DNA of 64,000 bases from Streptomyces sp. CG 926 (lineage in GTDB: Bacteria > Actinomycetota > Actinomycetes > Streptomycetales > Streptomycetaceae), in NCBI RefSeq assembly GCF_003148825.1, contig NZ_QGGZ01000004.1, positions 372,001 through 436,000 of the forward strand. Direction: 5' to 3'. The notes under the pieces were generated by a model, which was not told the DNA's origin, ran no database searches, and saw only the letters and a program-made list of their open reading frames with translations. Within the stretch, counting starts at the first letter, position 1. Each line of letters starts with the position of its first letter. The translations under genes were made by a program, and so were the position numbers. This document shows, in pieces, positions 52,943 to 62,094 of this stretch.

Positions 52943-53350
52943 GAGACCGCGGGAGCCGACGGAGACCGTCGCCGTCCGAGGACACGGCGGGGAGTCCGCA
53001 CCGCAGGATGAGGGGCGCAGGCGGGCGCGGGCGAGGTGATGGCCCGCGCCGCGCACCACCGGGCCCGGTCGAACGCCCGGGTCAACACCGGGCGCACGTG
53101 ATCATCCCCCCGGGCAGGTCGAATCGCGCCGGGCGAATCGGCCGGTCGCGGGTGGGCGGCGCCCCTGTGGATCCGGGCCCCGCAGGGGTCCGGCAGCCGA
53201 TCGGCGTCGCTTCACGAGAAATGCAGCTGCTCCGGACGGCCGCCGAAGCGCGCGGAAACGATCACTTTCGGTGCCACCATGCCACCGCACACAGCGGGTA
53301 CGGGCGGGCTCGGCCGTGAGGCCGGTGCGCAGGGATGAGAGGTACGGAAA
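52943..53350. other. intergenic region, 408 bp
   Basis: No gene seen. A CCCCTG...CAGGGG inverted repeat lies near 53163-53190 and could be a terminator for the prenyl synthase gene. The part nearest 53250-53350 should contain the promoter of the lipase-like/P450-like/KAS III operon, but no clear boxes are visible. Confidence 0.4.
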
Positions 53351-54808
53351 GTGGCACCTCGCGTGGTCGAGCAAGCGGATGGGCGTCTCCCCACGCGGGA
53401 GGGCCCGGACACCGTCGGCGAGGGACCGGCCGCCACGGCCTCCACGGGCGCCCCGGCGACCGGACGGACCGACGCCGAGCTCCTCATCGCCGCGTCGGTC
53501 CTGCTCGCGGACGCGGCCCTGACGGCCAAGCAGTCCGGGGCCGAGCTCACGGGAGCCCTGTTCAACTGGCGGTTCGGTCTGGAGGCGCTCCGCCGTCCCG
53601 GCTGGGCGCTGGGCACGGCGGTGGCCTGCGCCCAGGCGCTCACCAGCCCGTCCGGGCTCGGGTTCGGCGCCAACGGCGGCCTGATCGGCGAACTGGCCCG
53701 GATGGTCGGGAACATCGCCTACCGGCGCCCCGCCAAGATCGCCATGGCCGTGGACGCCTTCGCCCTGCGCATCAAGGCCGCCGCGGTCGAGCACCCCAAC
53801 CTGGACTCGCCGCCCGCCCGCCGCGTCACCGACGCGATGGTGGCCGGGAACCGCCTGGAGGCGCTGCGGGCCATGGGTGCGCTGATCGAGCTGCTCGGCG
53901 TGACCCGCGCCCTCACCACGATCAGCCCCGTGATCATGGAGCTGCTGGCCCTGCTCGGGATGCTCGACGAGAACCCGGTCAACGACGACTTCTCCTGGGT
54001 GACGCTGGCCGGCGGGGTGCCGACCACCGACCCCTTCCTCGGACTGCCCAGTTCCGTGATCAGGTTCCTGAACCCCGGGCCGGGCCGCGCCGAACGCGCC
54101 GAGCCGGACCCGATCCTGGCGAAGGTCCTCGCCACCTCGCGCAACGACGTCGTCAGCTACGTGAACGACATCGGGGCCCTCGGCAATCACGGCCTGGTGC
54201 TGCTGCGCCGCGTGGCCTGCGCCGACGGCGCCGTCCGCCACGTCCTGCTGCTGCCCGGCACGAGTTTCGGGCTGCTGAGCAACAGCACCCCGCAGGACCT
54301 GGTCGGCGCCTTCGACGGGCTGCTGCGCACGGACACCACGTACACGCGCGCCGCGAAGAAGTTGCTGCTGCGCGCCGGGGTCCCGGCCGGTTCGGAACTC
54401 ATGGTCGTCGGGCACAGTCTGGGCGGGCTCACCGCGATGAACCTCGCGAACGACGTGGAGGTGTCGTCCACCTACCGGGTCACCCACGTGGTCACGCTGG
54501 GCTCCCCCATCGACGGCAAGCGACCCGCCGACCACACCACACGGGTGATCAGCCTCGTCAACAAGCACGACGTGATCCCGATGCTGGACGGGCGCGGACC
54601 GGCCTCGCCCAACGACATCCCCGAGAGCTGGGTCGAACTGTCCTGGCTGGACGAGTCGTACGACTACCCGCTGTCGCACGCCCCGCAGGCGTACTCCGAC
54701 ACCCTGCGCGGGGAGCTGACGCACCACCGGGACCGGGTCAACGAGCTGATCAGCGCCTACGACGGTGAAGTCGTCGGCAACCAGCCGTACATGCTCCGCG
54801 ACAAGTGA
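53351..54808 (+). CDS. lipase-like alpha/beta hydrolase
   Basis: 485 aa. The nucleophile elbow G-H-S356-L-G-G lies in the C-terminal half, in a class-3-lipase-like context (L-L-P-G-T-S-F-G before it and H-V-V-T-L-G-S-P after), with a candidate catalytic His near 445-455. The N-terminal 220 residues are helical, Ala/Leu/Gly-rich and not recognised; no signal peptide, so cytoplasmic. It is first of three tightly spaced genes (20 and 13 bp gaps) with the P450-like and KAS III genes, which suggests release or transfer of an acyl chain in that pathway. The GTG at 53351 follows GAGAGG. Confidence 0.78.
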   Translation: MAPRVVEQADGRLPTREGPDTVGEGPAATASTGAPATGRTDAELLIAASVLLADAALTAKQSGAELTGALFNWRFGLEALRRPGWALGTAVACAQALTSPSGLGFGANGGLIGELARMVGNIAYRRPAKIAMAVDAFALRIKAAAVEHPNLDSPPARRVTDAMVAGNRLEALRAMGALIELLGVTRALTTISPVIMELLALLGMLDENPVNDDFSWVTLAGGVPTTDPFLGLPSSVIRFLNPGPGRAERAEPDPILAKVLATSRNDVVSYVNDIGALGNHGLVLLRRVACADGAVRHVLLLPGTSFGLLSNSTPQDLVGAFDGLLRTDTTYTRAAKKLLLRAGVPAGSELMVVGHSLGGLTAMNLANDVEVSSTYRVTHVVTLGSPIDGKRPADHTTRVISLVNKHDVIPMLDGRGPASPNDIPESWVELSWLDESYDYPLSHAPQAYSDTLRGELTHHRDRVNELISAYDGEVVGNQPYMLRDK

Positions 54809-54828
54809 CCCACGAGGGAGACCGACCG

Positions 54829-56328
54829 ATGACCATTGCCGACAGCCCGGCCACGGCGGCGCGACGTCCCGCGACGGCCTGGCCCTTGGAGAACGCCCTG
54901 TTCAGCGCGGCCATGATCGCCCAGCGACTGCCGTGGACGGACGCCCCGGCCCGGGCCCTGGGTCTGGACGCGCTGACCCGGGGCGGGGTGACGCGGCTGC
55001 TGCTCGCGCACCTGCGCCGTACCCGCTCCGGCCGCCCGGTCGCGCTGAGTACCCCCTACGGTTCGTTCCTGGTGCCGCTGACCCCCGGCGACACCGAGGG
55101 ACTGCTCACCCGGGCCGACGAGGCAGGGGCCCTGGGCCCGGCGTCCGGTCTCACGGCGGGCGGACAGCGGTACGGGCTGTCGCCCCACGCGCCGCTGGAC
55201 CGGGAGGCGGCGGTCGCACCGGCCGCCGACGCGCCCGCGTCGGCGGCCATGGACGCCCTGCTGGCCGAGGACGTGGACCGGGCGATCGCGGCCCGTCGCG
55301 GGGACGGCACGCTGGAGTGGCACGCGTGGTACCGCGACATGCTGCGGCTGAGCCGCCGGGTGGTGGCGGGCGCCGGGGCCGCCCCGGACACCCTGCTGAG
55401 CGAGGTGATCGCGGTCACGACGGCGGCCGCGGGCGACCGGTCGTACGGGGCCGGGTCCGCCGCCCTGCGCCGTCGCCTGGAGCTGCACCTGGCCGACCCG
55501 GATCCCGAATCGCTGGCCGGGCGGGTGATGGCGCGGGGCGCCGATGCGGACGCGGCGGCCCCGGCCCTCGCGCACGCCCTCGCGCTGGTCTCCGAGGCCG
55601 CCGCCGGGACCGCGCTGCAGGCACTGGCCCTGCTCGCCGCGGGCGCCGCCGTCTCCCCGGGGGACGCCGTGGGCGAGGCGCTGCGCCGGTACCCGCCGTT
55701 GGCGGCCGCCGTGTATCCGGTGCGGGCGCCGTTCGTCTGGGAGGACCTGGCGATCGCAGCGGGTACCGAGATCCTGCGGGCGCCCGGATGGTTGCGCCGG
55801 CCGGGTGACTCGGACGGCACGGTCCCGGATCCGATCCCCTCGGCCCTGTGCGGGGACCCGGCGGGTTGCGCCGCGGCGCGGTTCGCGGCCGTCGTCGCCG
55901 AAGCGGTCGTACGGGTCGTCACGGCGCGGGTCCGCCCCGTACTGATCGCACCGGCGTGCGCCGCCGCCCGGCTGCCCGACACGCTCGACCCGCGGACGCT
56001 GCTCGTGGCGCTGCAGGACCTCGCGGACCCCGGGGTCCACGAGGACCATCGCGGCCGGGCGGGCGACGGGCGGGTGACGGTCGGCACGCCGACCGCCGTA
56101 CCGGTGTCGGCGTACGGGTACGCGCCGGCGTCGTACGGCGCGCTGGCCCACGCCAGTGCCGACCGGCTGGAGCGGCACGCGGAGAGCCTCGCGGCCTGTG
56201 CCGGCAACAGCGGATGGAACGGGGACGAGACGGGCGAACGCTTCCGGATGGCCCTGCTCGGGCACGCCGAACGGTGCGCCGAGGCCGCCGACGACGTCCG
56301 GCGCGCCGCGAAGCGTCTGTCGGACTGA
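54829..56328 (+). CDS. cytochrome P450-like protein with degenerate haem loop
   Basis: 499 aa. The C-terminal half keeps a P450 outline: E283-A-L-R286-R-Y-P-P (the ExxR K-helix), Y-P-V-R about 12 residues later, then A-L-C341-G-D-P-A-G-C347-A-A-A-R-F-A in the place of the haem-cysteine loop. The normal FxxGxHxCxG is not conserved: Phe and His are missing, though a Cys followed by A-A-A-R-F-A matches the usual C-x-G-x-x-x-A spacing. No A-G-x-D-T-T oxygen-activation motif is evident. It may bind haem with altered chemistry or be a non-catalytic scaffold. The ATG at 54829 has GAGGGAGA upstream. Middle gene of the lipase-like/P450-like/KAS III operon. Confidence 0.65.
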   Translation: MTIADSPATAARRPATAWPLENALFSAAMIAQRLPWTDAPARALGLDALTRGGVTRLLLAHLRRTRSGRPVALSTPYGSFLVPLTPGDTEGLLTRADEAGALGPASGLTAGGQRYGLSPHAPLDREAAVAPAADAPASAAMDALLAEDVDRAIAARRGDGTLEWHAWYRDMLRLSRRVVAGAGAAPDTLLSEVIAVTTAAAGDRSYGAGSAALRRRLELHLADPDPESLAGRVMARGADADAAAPALAHALALVSEAAAGTALQALALLAAGAAVSPGDAVGEALRRYPPLAAAVYPVRAPFVWEDLAIAAGTEILRAPGWLRRPGDSDGTVPDPIPSALCGDPAGCAAARFAAVVAEAVVRVVTARVRPVLIAPACAAARLPDTLDPRTLLVALQDLADPGVHEDHRGRAGDGRVTVGTPTAVPVSAYGYAPASYGALAHASADRLERHAESLAACAGNSGWNGDETGERFRMALLGHAERCAEAADDVRRAAKRLSD

Positions 56329-56341
56329 AGGAGACCGTCAC

Positions 56342-57367
56342 ATGCGTACATCGATCCTGGCCGGGCTGGGCGCCTACGTACCGCCGCGCACCGTGACCAA
56401 CGCCGAGCTGTGCGGGGGGCGGGCGCTGGGCGACCAGTGGATCCGCGAGCGCATCGGGGTGGCCGGTCGGCGGATCGCCGACGGCGAGGCCACCGTCGAC
56501 CTGGCCGTACGGGCGGGCCGGCACGCGCTGACGGCGGCCGGGGCGTCCCGGGCCGACGCGGTCGTCCTGGCGACGATCTCTCCGGACCGGCTGCTCCCGG
56601 CCGGGGCCCCGGAGGTCGCGGCCCGGCTGGGGCTGGGTACCGTACCGGCCTTCGACCTGGCGGCGGGCTGCAGCGGGTTCCTGTACGGCCTGGGCGTGGC
56701 TTCCTCGATGATCACCGGCGGGGCCTTCGACAGCGTGCTGGTGGTGGCCTCGGACGTGTTCAGCACCTTCCTCGATCCCCAGGACTGGTTGATGTCGGCG
56801 ATCTTCGGCGACGGGGCGGGCGCGGTGCTGCTCCGGGCCGGCGTGGCGGAGGCACCGGGCACCCCGGGCGTGTTCGGGCCGTTCGACCTGGGCAGCGACG
56901 GGACGCAGGCCGACCTCCTGGAGGTCCCCGGTGGTGGTGCGCGGGCACGCAAGCGGATGGCGGCGGAGCCCGACGCCGAGGAGCCTTCCGCCTACTTCCG
57001 GATGGACGGACCGGCCGTGCGCAAGCAGGCGGTCGTCGGGATGTGCGATTCGCTGACGCGTGCCCTGGAGCGGGCGGGGTGGTCCCTCGGCGAGCTGGAC
57101 CGGGTGGTCGCCCACCAGGCGAACCAGCGCATCCTGGACGGCATCAGCGACGAGTTGGGGCTGGCCCCCGGCCAGGTGTTGTCGCACATCAAGTCGTACG
57201 GGAACACGGCGGCCGCCTCCGTTCCCGTCCTGCTGGCCCAGGCGGCGGCCGCCGGGACGCTGGTGCCCGGGCAGCGGGTGGCGCTCACCGCGTACGGCGC
57301 AGGGCTGGCCTGGGGCTCGACCACCCTGGTCTGGCCCGAGGTGCGGGCGGTGACCGAAGGCGGGTGA
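56342..57367 (+). CDS. 3-oxoacyl-ACP synthase III (KAS III)
   Basis: A 341-aa FabH-type condensing enzyme. The catalytic triad is visible: Cys110 in A-A-G-C-S-G-F-L, His in V-A-H-Q-A-N-Q-R (near 257) and Asn in S-Y-G-N-T-A-A-A-S (near 287). It uses an acyl-CoA or acyl-ACP starter with malonyl-ACP; the starter is not predictable. The ATG at 56342 follows GAAGGAG. It is 13 bp downstream of the P450-like gene in the same operon, and an ACP gene and a KAS II gene follow 1 kb later. It is probably a dedicated, not housekeeping, enzyme, as no fabD, ACP or fabF directly adjoin it in the usual order. Confidence 0.9.
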   Translation: MRTSILAGLGAYVPPRTVTNAELCGGRALGDQWIRERIGVAGRRIADGEATVDLAVRAGRHALTAAGASRADAVVLATISPDRLLPAGAPEVAARLGLGTVPAFDLAAGCSGFLYGLGVASSMITGGAFDSVLVVASDVFSTFLDPQDWLMSAIFGDGAGAVLLRAGVAEAPGTPGVFGPFDLGSDGTQADLLEVPGGGARARKRMAAEPDAEEPSAYFRMDGPAVRKQAVVGMCDSLTRALERAGWSLGELDRVVAHQANQRILDGISDELGLAPGQVLSHIKSYGNTAAASVPVLLAQAAAAGTLVPGQRVALTAYGAGLAWGSTTLVWPEVRAVTEGG

Positions 57368-57398
57368 ACCGCCCGCCGCCCCGGTCACCGCCGGCGCG

Positions 57399-58190
57399 CT
57401 ACCAGAAGGGGGTGTCCCGCCTGCCCCGTTCCCGGTCCACCAGGTCCTGTACCGCGGCCTGGGTATCGGCGCACAACCGTCGTGCAGCGGCGGACCGTTC
57501 GGCGTAGGAGGTCGGCCGGGGCGGCGCGGGGATCGGCTCGCCGACGGTGACGAGCCACTTCGAGGGCAGTGGGAAGACCGGGGTGATCGGGAAGTAGGGG
57601 AGGTCCAGCAGGCGGGCCAGGGCCGGGACCTCCCCCATCCGGGGGCAGGCCTCCTCGGCCCCGATGACGGACACCGGGACGACCGGGGCGCCCGCCCGGA
57701 CCGCGGTGACCGCGAATCCGGGGCTGAAGGGGCGGAGTCGGTATCGCTGACCGAACGGCTTCTCCAGCCCGGAGATTCCTTCCGGAAACACTCCGACGAG
57801 TTCACCGGCGTTCAGGTGTTCCAGTCCGAGAAGCGGATCGAGGGGAATCGCGCCTTTCTTGCGTGCGTAGGAACCGATCACCGGAATACGGAATACCAGG
57901 GGCGCCGCGGGGACGTGCAGAGGGCGATGGATGGTGCGGGTGAAGACCTTCTGGAGAACGAACGCGTCCAGGCCCCAGGCTCCCGAATGATTGGCGACGA
58001 CGACCGCCGGCCCGTCGGCGGGAATGTTCTCCAACCCCAGGACGTCCAGCCGGAACCAGTCGTCGACGAGCCAGTCGAGGAGTAGGTCCCAGGCGCTCTC
58101 CCCGGCGTCCCCGAGCAGCCTCTTCATGTTCCTGAGTTCGACGCCGGCCGCGCCGAGCACCTCGATCACATCAGTCATGCTTTCCGACAC
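57399..58190 (-). CDS. 1-acyl-glycerol-3-phosphate acyltransferase-like (PlsC) protein
   Basis: A 263-aa lysophospholipid-acyltransferase-fold protein. The catalytic block N-H-S-G-A-W-G-L-D matches the HxxxxD motif, and F-P-E-G lies near residue 147. A hydrophobic/aromatic segment before the motif could associate with membrane. It probably transfers an acyl group from ACP or CoA to an alcohol or glycerophosphate. It is encoded on the opposite strand between the KAS III gene and the ACP/KAS II genes, so it is likely to act on the acyl chain built by them. The GTG at 58190 has TGAGGA upstream; the ATG at 58178 is an alternative start. Confidence 0.85.
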   Translation of the reverse strand: MSESMTDVIEVLGAAGVELRNMKRLLGDAGESAWDLLLDWLVDDWFRLDVLGLENIPADGPAVVVANHSGAWGLDAFVLQKVFTRTIHRPLHVPAAPLVFRIPVIGSYARKKGAIPLDPLLGLEHLNAGELVGVFPEGISGLEKPFGQRYRLRPFSPGFAVTAVRAGAPVVPVSVIGAEEACPRMGEVPALARLLDLPYFPITPVFPLPSKWLVTVGEPIPAPPRPTSYAERSAAARRLCADTQAAVQDLVDRERGRRDTPFW

Positions 58191-58384
58191 AAATGATCCT
58201 CACCCTCATGTTTTGAATCATCAGGAAGCCGATCGGGGGCGGGTTTTGAGTAAATACCTTGTCGTGGTAGTTATTTGAGCGCGAGAACGCCCCCGTCGGG
58301 GAATCGCTTCCGCGCCCCACGCTCCACCGCCGGCCGTTGCGCCACCATGCTGCAATGGCCTCGATACCGCAAATGAGAGCCCTT

Positions 58385-58632
58385 GTGACCACTTCCGCGC
58401 CGGAATCCGTCCTCGACGTGATCAGTGAACTGCTCGTCGAGAGGTTCGAAATCCCCGCCGACGAGGTACGGCCGGACGCGCCCATGCGTGGCCTGCTGAC
58501 CGACTCCCTCATGGTCGTGGAGATGGCCATCACCGTTCACGAGGTGCTGGGCGTCAAGGTCGAGGAGGACGAGCTGCGCGACGCGACCCTCGCCGAGTTC
58601 GCCGGGGCCGTCGAGGCTCGACGGACGGACCG

Positions 58633-58636
<4 letters not shown>
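58385..58636 (+). CDS. acyl carrier protein
   Basis: An 83-aa carrier protein of normal size. The phosphopantetheine serine is Ser41 in L-L-T-D-S-L-M-V-V-E-M. The usual G-x-D-S is L-T-D-S here, which still fits the helix II start. The GTG at 58385 has GAGAG 5 nt upstream and gives a normal ACP length; ATGs at 58355 and 58373 would add residues not found in ACPs. It overlaps the KAS II start (TTGA). It is divergent from the PlsC-like gene across an AT-richer 194-bp gap that should hold both promoters. Confidence 0.9.
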
Positions 58637-59838
<1,202 letters not shown>

Positions 59839-60009
59839 GGAAGCGGGACGGGCGTGCCCGTGCGCCGGACGGCACGGTGCCCGCCGTGCCCGGCATTCGG
59901 GTGGCGGACCGCCGTGTCGGGCGGCCCGCTCCGGCCCGGTTCGCCATCCTGGGCCAGGCACGGCATCGGCGTCGCCGGTGGCCTCCCCCACGGCGAGAAG
60001 GAGTACGGC

Positions 60010-60222
60010 ATGCCGACGGACGCGGTCGGGCGTTTCCTCACGGCTCTCGGACCGGAGCAGCGGGAGGCCGTCACCAGCAGGCCGCAGGAGGATCAGGAGC
60101 GGCTCGCGACCGCCTGGGAGCGGGAGCTGGCCTCGGACGACGAGCTCGACACGCTCGACGAGTTGTCACCGCCCGCGGCCGAGGCCGAGGCGGCCCGTCG
60201 GGTCCTGGACCGCGAGGGGTGA
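60010..60222 (+). CDS. small acidic hypothetical protein
   Basis: 70 aa, strongly acidic and helical (F-L-T-A-L-G-P-E-Q-R-E-A-V and L-A-T-A-W-E-R-E-L-A), ending in E-A-A-R-R-V-L-D. The ribosome site GAAGGAG lies 8 nt before the ATG at 60010. It could be a small regulatory or stress protein, but no family is recognised. It lies 171 bp downstream of KAS II and is followed by a bidirectional terminator. Confidence 0.6.
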   Translation: MPTDAVGRFLTALGPEQREAVTSRPQEDQERLATAWERELASDDELDTLDELSPPAAEAEAARRVLDREG

Positions 60223-60239
60223 GGTGACCTCACGGCTCG

Positions 60240-60287
60240 GTCCGGATCGGCGCCCGCGCGCCGTCGTGGGCGGGCGCCGGTCCGGAC
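60240..60287. terminator. bidirectional terminator hairpin
   Basis: Arms 60240-60257 and 60270-60287 (GTCCGGATCGGCGCCCGC pairing with its complement, one G-T wobble) surround a 12-nt loop between convergent stops at 60222 and 60291. Confidence 0.85.
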
Positions 60288-60290
60288 GGG

Positions 60291-60605
60291 TCAGCTGCCG
60301 GGGGTGTCGAGCGGCCGCAGGAAGCGGCGCTCGTACCGCTTGATGCAGCGGGTTTCGCGGGCCAGCTCGAAGGCGGCCTGGCACTCCGGATCGGACATGC
60401 TGTCGGTGCGGTACTGCTCGTAGGCGGCGAAGCCGGGGAAGGAGAAGAGGGCGTAGGCGATGTCGCTGTCGCCCTCGCTGGGCAGGAAGTAGCCGTGGTG
60501 GGTGCCGCCGAACCGGTTGACCAGCCGGACCCAACGGCGCCCGTACTCCTCGAAGTCCGCGAGCTTGTCCACGTCGATCTCGTACTTCAGATGAATGGTG
60601 ATCAC
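60291..60605 (-). CDS. NIPSNAP-family protein
   Basis: A 104-aa dimeric alpha/beta-barrel-type (NIPSNAP) protein: I-H-L-K-Y-E-I-D near the N-terminus, F-E-E-Y-G-R-R-W near residue 18, G-G-T-H-H-G-Y near 33 and a Y-E-R-R-F-L-R-P C-terminus. Function in bacteria is unknown. The GTG at 60605 gives the usual family length. It is monocistronic, divergent from the TerD-type gene, with about 126 bp between. Confidence 0.85.
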   Translation of the reverse strand: MITIHLKYEIDVDKLADFEEYGRRWVRLVNRFGGTHHGYFLPSEGDSDIAYALFSFPGFAAYEQYRTDSMSDPECQAAFELARETRCIKRYERRFLRPLDTPGS

Positions 60606-60731
60606 CGCCCCATCATGCCGGGAGCCCACGACCTCCCCCGCTACGGAGGCAATCGCCGCCTTCGGGGAGGGGAACGGGCCACATCCTCGTACGCTGCGGA
60701 GGAGCAGAGAAGCAGCGGAAGGGGGAACCGC

Positions 60732-61958
60732 ATGTCCATGCGGAAAGGCGCCAACGTACCGGTGCCGAGTGCGACGGTCCGGGTGGAGCTGGGTTGGCGA
60801 GGGGGTCCCGGAACGCCCGATGTGGACGTGTCGGCCCTGCTGTTGACGGCGGCCGGCAAGGTGCGGTCGGACGACGACTTCGTGTTCTACAACCAGCCCG
60901 TGCACCCCAGTGGTGCCGTGCGTCACGAGGGACGGCGCCAGGACGGCTCGGGGGTGCTCGAAACGATCGGCGTGGACCTGTCCGGGGTGGAGGAGGAGAT
61001 AGGGACGGTGGTGGTCGCCGCTTCCACCGACGGCACGTTCGGTCAGGTGGCCGGCCTCTTCGTACGTGTGCTGGACGCGCGCAGTGGCGTGGAGACGGCA
61101 CGGTTCGACGCCACGGACGCCACGTCGGAGACCGCGTTCGTGCTCGGGGAGCTGTACCGGCGGGCCGGTGCGTGGAAGTTCCGGGCGGTGGGTCAGGGGT
61201 ACGCCTCCGGGCTGGCCGGGCTGGCCACCGACTTCGGGATCACGGTGGACGATCCCGCCCCGGCCCCCGCGCCGGTGTCCGTGCGGCGGGAGGTGGATCC
61301 GCCCTCGCCCGCCCGGCCGGTACGGCTGTCGAAGATCACCTTGACGAAGGCGGCTCCCTCGGTGTCGCTGACCAAACAGGGGGCCACCTCCGGTGGGATG
61401 CGGGTCAATCTCACCTGGAGCGTCGCCGCGCCGCCGCGCGGGTGGATGCGTAAAGGCAACGATGCCGTCCGGCTGGAGGACGTCGACCTCGACCTCTCCT
61501 GCCTGTGGGAGCTACGCAACGGGACGAAGGGAATCGTCCACCCCATCGACAACCAGTTCGGCTCCTTCCACCAGCCTCCGTACATCCAGCTCGACCACGA
61601 CGACCGGACCGGAGCGAGCGAGGCCGGCGAGAACCTCATGATCAACCTCGATCACGCGGCCGAGATCGAGCGCGTCCTGGTCTTCGTGGTCATCTACTCC
61701 GGCGCCACCAGCTTCGCCGGGCTGCAAGGGGTCGCCACCCTGCATCCGCCCGTCGGTCCGCCGATCGAGGTGCGCCTGGACGAGTGCACCGTCCCCTCGC
61801 CGGTGGCCGCGATCGCCCTGATCGAGAACGTGGGCGGGGAGCTGATCGTCCGGCGCGAGGCGAAGTACCTCCTGCCGGCGCCCGGCGTCTTCAAGCAGCA
61901 GGCGGCGGACATCGAGTACGGCTGGGACATGAGCTGGCAGTCGGCGAGCAAGGACTGA
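60732..61958 (+). CDS. protein with two TerD-like domains
   Basis: 408 aa. Residues 1-180 are a TerD-type domain ([21 protein letters not shown], a [10 protein letters not shown] segment), and residues about 205-405 are a second related domain ([26 protein letters not shown]). They are joined by a Pro/Ala linker. Acidic Asp residues in these positions bind calcium in TerD proteins of the tellurite-resistance/stress group. The ATG at 60732 follows GAAGGGGGAA. It lies 136 bp upstream of the lanthipeptide synthetase gene on the same strand, though no direct link is known. Confidence 0.88.
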   Translation: MSMRKGANVPVPSATVRVELGWRGGPGTPDVDVSALLLTAAGKVRSDDDFVFYNQPVHPSGAVRHEGRRQDGSGVLETIGVDLSGVEEEIGTVVVAASTDGTFGQVAGLFVRVLDARSGVETARFDATDATSETAFVLGELYRRAGAWKFRAVGQGYASGLAGLATDFGITVDDPAPAPAPVSVRREVDPPSPARPVRLSKITLTKAAPSVSLTKQGATSGGMRVNLTWSVAAPPRGWMRKGNDAVRLEDVDLDLSCLWELRNGTKGIVHPIDNQFGSFHQPPYIQLDHDDRTGASEAGENLMINLDHAAEIERVLVFVVIYSGATSFAGLQGVATLHPPVGPPIEVRLDECTVPSPVAAIALIENVGGELIVRREAKYLLPAPGVFKQQAADIEYGWDMSWQSASKD

Positions 61959-62018
61959 ACCTCCGAGCCCCTGCAGCCCCTTGGTGACTCGTGCGTACTG
62001 CACACCTCATCGGTGACA

Positions 62019-62035
62019 GCCGCGACTGTCGCGGC
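62019..62035. promoter_or_regulatory. 17-bp palindrome upstream of the lanthipeptide synthetase gene
   Basis: GCCGCGACTGTCGCGGC is a perfect palindrome around a central T, 60 bp before the GTG at 62095. GGTGAC-type hexamers recur around it at 61983, 62012 and, as CGTGAC, about 62046. Operator or leader hairpin. Confidence 0.45.
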
Positions 62036-62094
62036 CCTCGGACCGCGTGACAGCGTTGGCACGTCACCGACCGAGGGAGCAGGAGTGAACAAGG

